Under the pieces are notes generated by a model. The model saw only the letters and a program-made list of their open reading frames with translations. It made no database searches and was not told the DNA's origin. Positions 1-5,538 of a stretch of DNA of 8,672 nt are shown one piece after another; position 1 is the first letter of the stretch, and each line of letters opens with the position of its first letter. The position numbers were made by a program, and so were the translations under genes. This DNA comes from DATAXV01 sp036272915 (GTDB lineage Bacteria; Chloroflexota; Dormibacteria; Dormibacterales; Dormibacteraceae), in contig DATAXV010000227.1 of the NCBI GenBank assembly GCA_036272915.1, forward strand, positions 1 through 8,672, in the 5' to 3' direction.

Positions 1-1178
1 GCACCGCGCTGGGCTCGGTCAGCCACGGCGTGCTCTCCTCCTTCGGCCCCAAGTTCGGCGTCCCCCAGATGGTGCAGGGGCGCGCCGCCTTCGGCTTCAT
101 CGGCAACATCCTCCCCTCGCTGCTGATGTCGGTCACCTCCGGCATCGGCTGGTTCGCCGTCAACAGCGTCAGCGCGACCTTCGCGCTGGTCGTGCTGCTC
201 CATCTGCCCTTCCTGGTCGCGCTCCTGATCGTCGTCCTGCTCCAGGTCCTGGTCGCCTTCTTCGGCCACAACCTGGTCCAGGTCTTCGAGCGCTACGCCT
301 TCTTCCCGCTGGTCATCGTCTTCGCCATCAGCGCCGTCGTGGTGCTGACCAAGTCCCACCTCGGCGTCGGCTTCAACGCCAAGGCCCCGGTCGCCTTCGG
401 CGGTCCCGTGGGCGCCTTCATCCTCACCGCCGCCGCCGCCTTCGGCTACGCCTGCGGCTGGAACCCGTACGCCTCCGACTACACCCGCTACCTGCCGCGG
501 ACCAGCAGCCGGCTCTGGACCGGCATCTGGGCGGGGCTCGGCATCTTCGTCTCCTGCACCGTGCTGGAGATCGTCGGCGCCGCCCTGGTCACCGTCTCCG
601 GGACCAGGTGGGGGGCGAGCGACAACCCGACCCAGCAGCTGGCCAACGCCCTCCCCTACGTCCTCTCCGTGTTCACGCTCCTCTGCATCACGCTGGGCGG
701 CATCGCCGCCAACGCCCTCAACATCTACAGCGGCGCCATGGCCTTCCTGACCGTGGGGCTGCGCATCGGCGCCCGCCAGCGCCGCGCCATCGTCGCCATC
801 GTCTTCGGCGCCATCGGCTTCGTCCTCGCCGCCTGGGGCAGCGGCAGCGCGGCCAACAACTACAACGACTTCCTGCTCCTGATCGCCTACTGGATCGCAC
901 CCTGGCTGGGCGTGATGTTCACCGAGTTCCTGCTCCGGCGCGGCGACTTCGGCAACGAGAGCATCTTCTACGACCGGAGCCACGGCGGCTGGCAGGGCGT
1001 GACCGCCTTCGTCGTCGCCACCGTCCTCTCCATCTGGCTCTTCGCCAACCAGACCATCTACGTCGGCCCGATCCCGTTCCGGGCGCCCCAGGTCGGGGAT
1101 CTGACCTTCCTGGTCGGCTTCCTGCTCGCGGCGGGGCTGTACGCTGCGCTGACGTGGAGAATCCGCCGGCACGCCTGA
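1..1178 (+). CDS. NCS1-family purine/cytosine permease (5' partial)
   Basis: Secondary transporter of the nucleobase:cation symporter-1 family (Pfam PF02133), which imports purines, cytosine, allantoin or hydantoins with H+ or Na+ across the inner membrane. The reading frame (first full codon at base 3) is open to the left edge, so the true start lies upstream and the GTG at 30 is an internal Val. About 391 residues are visible against a usual 450-480, so roughly the first helix and N-terminal tail are missing. Family marks are G-P-K-F-G-V-P-Q-M-V-Q-G-R at visible residues 15-27 and G-W-N-P-Y-A-S-D-Y-T-R-Y-L-P-R at about 153-167. About ten hydrophobic segments follow one another, and the protein ends in a short basic tail (RIRRHA). 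The last 25 bases overlap the maf start, which suggests one transcript. The substrate cannot be decided from sequence. Family assignment is secure. Confidence 0.93.
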   Translation, partial: TALGSVSHGVLSSFGPKFGVPQMVQGRAAFGFIGNILPSLLMSVTSGIGWFAVNSVSATFALVVLLHLPFLVALLIVVLLQVLVAFFGHNLVQVFERYAFFPLVIVFAISAVVVLTKSHLGVGFNAKAPVAFGGPVGAFILTAAAAFGYACGWNPYASDYTRYLPRTSSRLWTGIWAGLGIFVSCTVLEIVGAALVTVSGTRWGASDNPTQQLANALPYVLSVFTLLCITLGGIAANALNIYSGAMAFLTVGLRIGARQRRAIVAIVFGAIGFVLAAWGSGSAANNYNDFLLLIAYWIAPWLGVMFTEFLLRRGDFGNESIFYDRSHGGWQGVTAFVVATVLSIWLFANQTIYVGPIPFRAPQVGDLTFLVGFLLAAGLYAALTWRIRRHA

Positions 1179-1717
1179 TCCTGGCCTCGGCCTCGCCGCG
1201 CCGGGCGGCGCTGCTCCGCGAGGCGGGCCTCGACTTCGAGATCCGCCCCAGCCAGGCCGGGGAGCCGCCATTCGCCGGCGGCGACGTCGCCGAGTACGTC
1301 GAGTCCCTGGCCAGGCGCAAGGCGGCGAGCGTGCCCGGCGACCTGGTCCTCGGCGCGGACACGGTGGTGGCGCTGGACGGCGAGGTGCTGGGCAAGCCGG
1401 CCGACCTCGACGAGGCGGCGGCGATGCTGCGCCGGCTCTCCGGCCGGCGGCACCAGGTGCTGACCGGCGTCGCCCTTCGCGACGGGATGGCGATCCGGTG
1501 GGGCCACGCCCGCAGCGAGGTCACCTTCCGGACGCTCGAGCCGGCGGAGATCCTCCGCTACGTCGCCACCGGGGAGCCGATGGACAAGGCGGGCGCCTAC
1601 GCCATCCAGGGGGGCGCCGCCGCCTTCGTCGAGGGCGTCGTCGGCGACCGCGACACCGTCATCGGCCTGCCCATGGCCCTGGTCCGCCGGCTGCTCGCGG
1701 TCTCGCATCCGGTCTGA
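1154..1717 (+). CDS. maf: Maf-like nucleoside triphosphate pyrophosphatase (YhdE type)
   Basis: Cytosolic house-cleaning enzyme that hydrolyses non-canonical or excess nucleoside triphosphates to the monophosphate and pyrophosphate; the family was first described as a septum-formation inhibitor. The 187 residues match the usual 185-200. Visible motifs are S-A-S-P-R-R at 12-17 (phosphate-binding loop), G-A-D-T-V-V at 67-72 with the general acid/base Asp69, G-K-P-A-D at 80-84, and G-E-P-M-D-K-A-G-A-Y-A-I-Q-G at 140-153. The G-E-P-x-D-K-A-G stretch matches E. coli YhdE (dTTP/UTP type) rather than YceF (m7GTP type). The start is taken as GTG 1154 because it places the SASPRR loop 11 residues in, as is normal for the family. 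No other near start fits, because the frame upstream only shadows the permease. The start overlaps the permease stop by 25 bases, which favours translational coupling. Confidence 0.93.
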   Translation: MENPPARLILASASPRRAALLREAGLDFEIRPSQAGEPPFAGGDVAEYVESLARRKAASVPGDLVLGADTVVALDGEVLGKPADLDEAAAMLRRLSGRRHQVLTGVALRDGMAIRWGHARSEVTFRTLEPAEILRYVATGEPMDKAGAYAIQGGAAAFVEGVVGDRDTVIGLPMALVRRLLAVSHPV

Positions 1718-1769
1718 CCTCGCCCCTCCCCGTTCGCGGGCGCGGTCCGAGGCGGCTGTCACCAAAATG

Positions 1770-1836
1770 GTCGTGGCGGTGCTTAGCCTGACGAGATTGC
1801 ACGTCGCGATGACCAGGCCCTCGCCACGACGGTGGC
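1770..1836 (+). repeat. Inverted repeats with mutually exclusive pairings
   Basis: GTCGTGGCG at 1770-1778 is an exact reverse complement of CGCCACGAC at 1822-1830 (9 bp, 43-base separation). The core GCCAC at 1823-1827 can instead pair with GTGGC at 1832-1836 through a GACG tetraloop. The two structures exclude each other. This could be a terminator or attenuator between maf and the next gene, or chance pairing in GC-rich DNA. There is no U-run. Confidence 0.25.
1783..1790 (+). promoter_or_regulatory. Weak -10 candidate for the membrane-protein gene
   Basis: TTAGCCTG contains a TANNNT box (TAGCCT, 1784-1789) in the 170-base spacer after maf. There is no good -35 at 16-18 bases; the nearest similar hexamer is CTGTCA at 1756-1761, spaced 22. 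It resembles the TACCCT boxes before lhgO and the hydrolase gene. A start near 1796 would give a leader of about 90 bases. Confidence 0.22.
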
Positions 1837-1887
1837 CGCAGGCGCCCTCCTTCCCCCTCGACATCCCTCCCCGGCCGGACGCGGCGG

Positions 1888-2691
1888 GTGGTAGGTCGCG
1901 AGCCGGTGGCTGACGCGGCCAGGGGGGATTCCCGCTCCTGGGTCACGACCAGGGGCCGGCTGCGCGTACCCGAGATCACGGCGCTGTTCTGGGTGATCAA
2001 GGGCCTCTCGACGGCCATGGGCGAGGCCACGTCCGACTACCTGGTCCACGTCATGCTGCCCGAGCTGGCGGTCCTGATCGGCTTCGCGATGTTCCTCATC
2101 GCGCTGCTCGTGCGCATCCGGACCGGGCGGTACGTGGCCTGGAGCTACTGGTTCGCGGTGGTCATGGTCGGCGTCTTCGGGACGATGGCGGCCGACGTCC
2201 TCCATGTCGGCTTCGGCGTGCCCTACACGGCCTCAACGATCTTCTATGGCCTCTGCCTGATCGCCGTCTTCGTCGCCTGGTACCTGACCGAGCGGACGCT
2301 CTCCATCCACAGCATCGACACGCCGCGCCGGGAGGCGTTCTACTGGGCGGCGGTGGTCGCGACCTTCGCCATGGGCACGGCGCTCGGCGACTTCACCGCC
2401 ACCACCCTCGATCTCGGCTACCTCCCCTCCGCGGTCCTCTTCGCGGCGATCATCGGCATCCCCGCGCTGGGCTGGCGCCTCCTCCGCTGGAACTCGATCC
2501 TCTGCTTCTGGCTCGCCTACGTCGTCACCCGCCCCCTCGGGGCGTCGATCGCCGACTGGCTGGGCAAGCCCCGGGTCTCGACCGGCCTCGGCTACGGGGA
2601 CGGGATCGTGGCCCTCGTCTTCGGGCTGCTGATCGTGGCCCTGGTCGCGGTCCTCGCGATCACCCGGCTCGACGTCCAGCGAGAGGTCTGA
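1888..2691 (+). CDS. COG4705-like multi-pass membrane protein of unknown function
   Basis: I recognise this as resembling the uncharacterised membrane proteins of COG4705 (start V-P-E-I-T-x-x-F-W, later L-G-Y-L-P-S-A and R-P-L-G-A-S-x-A-D-W-L-G-K-P); no reaction is known to me. The 267 residues hold about eight hydrophobic segments arranged as four helical hairpins. Each hairpin begins with an aromatic-Trp pair followed exactly by x9-G-x4-D: W at bases 1990, 2149, 2344 and 2509, with G-E-A-T-S-D, G-T-M-A-A-D, G-T-A-L-G-D and G-A-S-I-A-D ten residues later. A conserved Gly and Asp inside each of four membrane units suggests a transporter or channel with pseudo-fourfold symmetry (inference). 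The start is uncertain: GTG 1888 and GTG 1906 are both possible, neither has a clear ribosome site, and family members usually begin shortly before VPEIT, so the first 20-25 residues may not be real. It converges on lhgO with a 26-base gap. Confidence 0.85.
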   Translation: MVGREPVADAARGDSRSWVTTRGRLRVPEITALFWVIKGLSTAMGEATSDYLVHVMLPELAVLIGFAMFLIALLVRIRTGRYVAWSYWFAVVMVGVFGTMAADVLHVGFGVPYTASTIFYGLCLIAVFVAWYLTERTLSIHSIDTPRREAFYWAAVVATFAMGTALGDFTATTLDLGYLPSAVLFAAIIGIPALGWRLLRWNSILCFWLAYVVTRPLGASIADWLGKPRVSTGLGYGDGIVALVFGLLIVALVAVLAITRLDVQREV

Positions 2692-2717
2692 CTCCCGGTG
2701 CGGTCGACGCCTGGCGA

Positions 2718-3953
2718 TCAGTGCAGGCGGTTGCGCCTGCCCTGCCAGAAGACCTCCTCGGCGCGGCTCGCGATGAGCTCGGCGATGGCCAGGCAGGCGG
2801 TGGCGGCGGGCGAGGGCGCGTTGCGGACGTGGAGGACCCGCTCGCCGGTGACCTCGAGCACGAAGTCCTCGATCGGCCGCCCGTTGGCGTCGACCGCCTG
2901 AGCCCTGACCGCAGGTGGCGCCGGCAGGAGGTCCTGCGCGCTCAGCTCGGGCATGAAGAGATGGGCGGCACGCAGGAAGGGCCGCTTGGAGAAGTCGCGC
3001 CACACCTCCAGCGCGTTGCGCCGCGGATTGCGTGACGCCAGCCGCGGGAGCCCGGTCGACCGGAACGAGCGCCAGGCGTCCCGAGGGCGCACCCGCGTCG
3101 AGGGCCGGAAGGCCTCGCGGGCGAGGGCCGGGGCGGCGTCCGGCCCGAGCCAGACCTCGTCGCTGCCGATGTGCCTCGAGAAGTGGACGCCGAGGAATGG
3201 GTACGCGGGGTCGGGCACCGGGTAGATCAGGTTTCGACAGAGGTGGCTGGCCTGCGGCCGGAGACGCCAGTACTCGCCGCGCATGGGCATGATCCTGGGC
3301 TCCCGATCGCCGCCGTTCATCGCCGCGACACCGGCGGCGTCGATACCGGCGCAGGAGATCACGTACCGGCACTCCGCCTCCCTGTCGGTGGTGCCGAGGA
3401 CGATGCCGTCCGAGGTCGTCTTGATGCTCTTGACCTCGTTGCCGGTCTGGATCTCGCCACCGGCGTTCCGGACGTCCCTGGCCAGCGCGTGGGCGACCCG
3501 GGCGAAATCGACGATCCCGGTGTGCGGGGACCAGAGCGCCTCCACTCCCCGGCAGTGGGGCTCGAGCTCGCGCAGCCGCTCAGGACCGATGATCTCCAGG
3601 CCCTTGACGCCGTTGGCCAGGCCCCGGTGATAGAACTGCCGGAGCCGCGGGCGCTCCTCCTCCGAGGTGGCGACGATGACCTTGCCGCAGCGCTCGGTGG
3701 GAATGTCCTGCTCCTCGCAGAACCGGTAGAGCGCCGCCGCGCCGCGCGAGCTCAGTCCGGCCCGTAGCGTCCCCGGCAGATGGTAGAGCCCGGAGTGGAT
3801 GACCCCGCTGTTGTGCCCGGTCTGCCCGGCGGAGATGCGAGGCTCCTTCTCGACGACGGCGAGGCGCAGCCCGTCACGGCGCATGAGAAGGGCCCGGGCC
3901 GTGGCCAGGCCGATGATCCCGGCACCGATGACGGCCACGTCGTAGGGACGCAT
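2718..3953 (-). CDS. lhgO: L-2-hydroxyglutarate oxidase/dehydrogenase
   Basis: FAD enzyme of the DAO (D-amino-acid oxidase-like) fold. It oxidises L-2-hydroxyglutarate to 2-oxoglutarate and passes electrons to the quinone pool or to oxygen, clearing a metabolite made by side reactions of dehydrogenases or by glutarate breakdown. The 411 residues match the family (about 400-420). Seen in order: FAD-binding V-I-G-A-G-I-I-G at 8-15, E35 at the end of the second strand (ribose contact), G-H-N-S-G-V-I-H-S-G at 46-55, R-G-E-Y-W at 225-229, L-I-Y-P-V-P-D-P at 242-249, G-V-H-F-S-R at 255-260, V-R-A-Q-A-V in the C-terminal third, and N-A-P-S-P-A-A-T-A at 378-386 closing the FAD site. ATG 3953 puts the dinucleotide fold at the very N-terminus as expected. 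A TACCCT box lies 8 bases before the ATG with no Shine-Dalgarno, suggesting a leaderless message. No csiD-type glutarate hydroxylase is visible nearby. Confidence 0.94.
   Translation of the reverse strand: MRPYDVAVIGAGIIGLATARALLMRRDGLRLAVVEKEPRISAGQTGHNSGVIHSGLYHLPGTLRAGLSSRGAAALYRFCEEQDIPTERCGKVIVATSEEERPRLRQFYHRGLANGVKGLEIIGPERLRELEPHCRGVEALWSPHTGIVDFARVAHALARDVRNAGGEIQTGNEVKSIKTTSDGIVLGTTDREAECRYVISCAGIDAAGVAAMNGGDREPRIMPMRGEYWRLRPQASHLCRNLIYPVPDPAYPFLGVHFSRHIGSDEVWLGPDAAPALAREAFRPSTRVRPRDAWRSFRSTGLPRLASRNPRRNALEVWRDFSKRPFLRAAHLFMPELSAQDLLPAPPAVRAQAVDANGRPIEDFVLEVTGERVLHVRNAPSPAATACLAIAELIASRAEEVFWQGRRNRLH
2723..2740. terminator. Hairpin at convergent gene ends (possible terminator)
   Basis: GCAGGCG (2723-2729), loop GTTG, then CGCCTGC (2734-2740) is a perfect 7-bp GC-rich stem with a tetraloop. 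It begins 31 bases past the membrane-protein stop and lies in the last codons of lhgO. There is no U-run on either strand, so it may only slow polymerase, or protect the 3' end of the rightward message. Confidence 0.35.
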
Positions 3954-3961
3954 TGATAAAG

Positions 3962-3967
3962 AGGGTA
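3962..3967 (-). promoter_or_regulatory. TACCCT -10 box placed for leaderless lhgO transcription
   Basis: On the minus strand TACCCT ends 8 bases before the lhgO ATG, so transcription would begin at or next to the start codon. No Shine-Dalgarno and no consensus -35 are visible. TANNNT plus a short gap to ATG is the known layout of leaderless promoters in actinobacteria and Deinococcus. The same hexamer sits 9 bases before the hydrolase ATG at 5539. Confidence 0.38.
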
Positions 3968-4011
3968 AGAGGCGGCGAGGGGCACCTGCGGCGGACCGGG
4001 CGCGCCCCGAC

Positions 4012-4275
4012 TCAGCGCGTGCGGATCGGCTCCCGCTTGATCATGTGGGCGATCGCGACGAGGATGCAGGCGCCGATCAGCGAGACGACGAAGTCGCCGA
4101 TCAGGCCGCCGGGGTCGGTCCCGAAGAGCAGCGATACCAGCCAGCCGCCGATGACGCCTCCGAGGATCCCGAGGACGACGTCGGCCAGGACGCCGTACCC
4201 GTGCCCGCTCATCAGCCTGCCGGCCACCATCCCGGCCAGGCCGCCGGCGATCAGGAAGAGGATGAGGCCCAGCAT
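4012..4275 (-). CDS. GlsB/YeaQ/YmgE-family small stress-response membrane protein
   Basis: A small hydrophobic protein of the transglycosylase-associated family (Pfam PF04226), commonly induced by envelope or general stress; its molecular role is not settled. The 87 residues are typical (80-90). Three membrane segments are visible at about 3-20, 30-52 and 58-78, rich in Gly with packing motifs (GGLAG, GILGGVIGG), followed by a basic cytoplasmic tail K-R-E-P-I-R-T-R. The start ATG 4275 is firm: a strong Shine-Dalgarno (GGGAGGA, 4279-4285) precedes it, and a near-consensus promoter lies about 40 bases upstream. This expression signal is much stronger than those of the neighbouring genes, fitting an abundant or inducible small protein. 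The stop is 58 bases before the lhgO start on the same strand, so read-through into lhgO is possible. Confidence 0.93.
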   Translation of the reverse strand: MLGLILFLIAGGLAGMVAGRLMSGHGYGVLADVVLGILGGVIGGWLVSLLFGTDPGGLIGDFVVSLIGACILVAIAHMIKREPIRTR

Positions 4276-4278
4276 GAG

Positions 4279-4285
4279 TCCTCCC
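4279..4285 (-). promoter_or_regulatory. Strong Shine-Dalgarno for the GlsB-like gene
   Basis: On the minus strand GGGAGGA lies just upstream of ATG 4275, with GGAGG ending a few bases from the start codon. It is the only convincing ribosome binding site in the window and fixes the start of the GlsB-like gene. Confidence 0.7.
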
Positions 4286-4311
4286 GAGAGATTCTTGTTT
4301 TCATGTCGTGC

Positions 4312-4341
4312 TTGTCATTTTACCAACCCCGGCTTTACACT
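4312..4341 (+). promoter_or_regulatory. Opposed promoter pointing antisense into the methyltransferase gene
   Basis: On the plus strand there is a -35 TTGTCA (4312-4317, five of six consensus), an 18-base spacer and a -10 TACACT (4336-4341). It lies over the GlsB promoter in the opposite direction. Transcription would begin near 4348 and run antisense to the methyltransferase gene. I see no good gene on that strand, so any product would be antisense RNA. Confidence 0.4.
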
Positions 4342-4345
4342 TCAA
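4317..4345 (-). promoter_or_regulatory. Sigma70-type promoter of the GlsB-like gene
   Basis: On the minus strand there is a -35 TTGAAG (4340-4345), a 17-base spacer and a -10 TAAAAT (4317-4322, five of six consensus). The predicted start near 4310 gives a leader of about 35 bases carrying the Shine-Dalgarno. The -35 overlaps the stop codon of the methyltransferase gene (4342-4344). The stretch is strikingly AT-rich for this window. Confidence 0.6.
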
Positions 4346-5415
4346 GCGGACCGGCGAGACACTCGAGGCGTGCCACCTGGTGGCGGCGCCTCGCCAGCCC
4401 GTTCCAGCACCCAGATCGTCGTCGCCACCCCGAGCAGGAGCACAGGGTGCCGCTCTCTCAGGCGCAGACCGGCCAACGCCGGCTTGGGCGGCGCCTGCGG
4501 CGTCAGCAGGACGATCCTCCCTCCCGGACGGACCACGCGGACCAGCTCCGTCAGCGCCTCCCTCACCCATCGGTCCGCGTCGCCGGGGATGTCGAAGGTC
4601 CGCCCGAAGGGAAGGTTGCTCACGCAGGCGCCGATGGAGGCGTCGGCGAGGGGGAGGCTCCGGAGGTCGGCGACCTCGACCGTCGCCCCGCCGACGTTCC
4701 GCCGGGAGGCGGCCACGGCCACCTGGTCGAGGTCGGTGCCGCGCACCTCCCAGCCCGCCGAGCGGGCCTCGGCGAGGATCGTCCCGGTCCCGCAGCAGGG
4801 GTCGAGGAGGATGCCCGACGGCCGCCCGGCCAGGCGGACCATGGCAGCGGCCACGGTCGGCCGCAGCGCACCCTTGCGCTCCACCGCCCGGCCGCCGTGC
4901 TGGCGCATGCCGGCGTCGGTGAGGCGGAGGCCGGCGATGAAGGCGCCGGGGCGGTGCTCCGCCACCCACAGCTCGAGATCGGCCGGATCGGCCTCGTACC
5001 AGCCGGCTCGATCCCGCTGCACCGCCAGCGCCAGCTCCCGGCGCAGCTCGGTGCGAAGGAAGGAACGCTGCTGACGGACGCGGACGACGACCCGATAGCG
5101 CAGCTTCGGCTGACGGTGGTGGGAGAGGCGACGCCAGAGCTCGATGCCGCGCTCCACCCTCGACCCTCGCCAGAGCCGGCGGGCGATCCAGGGCGCGGCA
5201 TCGCCCTCCTCGCGGAGGGTCCGGCCGACCTCGACGAAGCAGTCCTCGGCCGCCGCCGGTCGCGGGATGCGCGCTCCCTCGGCGACGTCGAAGAGGACGA
5301 TGTCGGAGCGGCCCTCGCGGGCGACCTCGTGGACGGTGACCCCGGGATGATCCTGGAGCTCCCGCCGCACCAGCGGGCCGAGACCGGGAAGGGCGGTGGC
5401 GAACAGGCGTGGCAT
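4342..5415 (-). CDS. THUMP-domain class I RNA methyltransferase
   Basis: A SAM-dependent enzyme probably methylating a guanine N2 in tRNA or rRNA, by its likeness to the Trm14, TrmG10 and RlmL group. The 357 residues begin F-A-T-A-L-P-G-L (5-12), the usual opening of a ferredoxin-like plus THUMP RNA-binding region running to about residue 165. The catalytic Rossmann domain follows: motif I D-P-C-C-G-T-G at 205-211, the acidic end of strand 2 in G-T-D-L-D, motif IV S-N-L-P-F-G at 266-271, and R-P-G-G-R-I-V-L-L-T afterwards. The N-L-P-F replaces the usual N-P-P-Y; it still offers Asn and Phe for base flipping and amine contact. A 20-residue Pro/Arg/Gly tail follows. ATG 5415 is chosen because the THUMP consensus starts right there. 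The same frame stays open far upstream, opposite the hydrolase gene, but without family similarity. The exact RNA target is unknown. Confidence 0.9.
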   Translation of the reverse strand: MPRLFATALPGLGPLVRRELQDHPGVTVHEVAREGRSDIVLFDVAEGARIPRPAAAEDCFVEVGRTLREEGDAAPWIARRLWRGSRVERGIELWRRLSHHRQPKLRYRVVVRVRQQRSFLRTELRRELALAVQRDRAGWYEADPADLELWVAEHRPGAFIAGLRLTDAGMRQHGGRAVERKGALRPTVAAAMVRLAGRPSGILLDPCCGTGTILAEARSAGWEVRGTDLDQVAVAASRRNVGGATVEVADLRSLPLADASIGACVSNLPFGRTFDIPGDADRWVREALTELVRVVRPGGRIVLLTPQAPPKPALAGLRLRERHPVLLLGVATTIWVLERAGEAPPPGGTPRVSRRSA

Positions 5416-5523
5416 GGGCGAAGACAGAGCCGACAAGTATGACGAACGAAGAGGAGTTCCGGCGCGGAGGGCGACCGGGGTGGTTGTCGAGGAGGAGAGC
5501 GCCGAGCCGCGGCGGCGGTGCCC

Positions 5524-5529
5524 TACCCT
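5524..5529 (+). promoter_or_regulatory. TACCCT -10 box before the hydrolase gene
   Basis: TACCCT ends 9 bases before ATG 5539. No -35 is visible at 16-18 bases. Identical in sequence and almost in spacing to the box before lhgO, so transcription may start at or just before the ATG. A GAGG at 5532-5535 is too close to the ATG (3 bases) to be a good ribosome site. Confidence 0.35.
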
Positions 5530-5538
5530 GCGAGGACG

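Noticed and set aside
608..1153. The maf frame running 182 codons upstream inside the permease gene
   Set aside because: Arg/Pro/His-rich shadow translation of permease codons; Maf proteins begin next to the SASPRR loop.
1721..1742. CGCCC/GGGCG pairing after the maf stop as a terminator
   Set aside because: A 5-bp stem with a 12-base loop and no U-run is too weak to support.
1809..1913. A 34-codon plus-strand frame overlapping the start of the COG4705-like gene
   Set aside because: No ribosome site, and a Pro/Arg-rich sequence expected from random GC-rich DNA; kept only as context for the inverted repeats.
2233..3372. A 379-codon minus-strand frame crossing the convergent ends of two genes
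   Set aside because: It is a shadow made of charged low-complexity residues; the COG4705-like and lhgO proteins explain the same DNA.
3998..4007. The palindrome GGGCGCGCCC just past the GlsB-like stop as a terminator
   Set aside because: The usable stem is about 4 bp with a short loop and no U-run; such palindromes are expected at this base composition.
5436..5441. CATACT on the minus strand as a -10 box for the methyltransferase gene
   Set aside because: No -35 at suitable spacing and no ribosome site; only four of six consensus bases match.
4045..5442. A 465-codon open frame on the plus strand opposite the methyltransferase and GlsB-like genes
   Set aside because: Its composition is low-complexity Arg/Gly/Pro/Ala/His typical of the complement of GC-rich codons, it has no recognisable domain, and the opposite strand carries clear family motifs.
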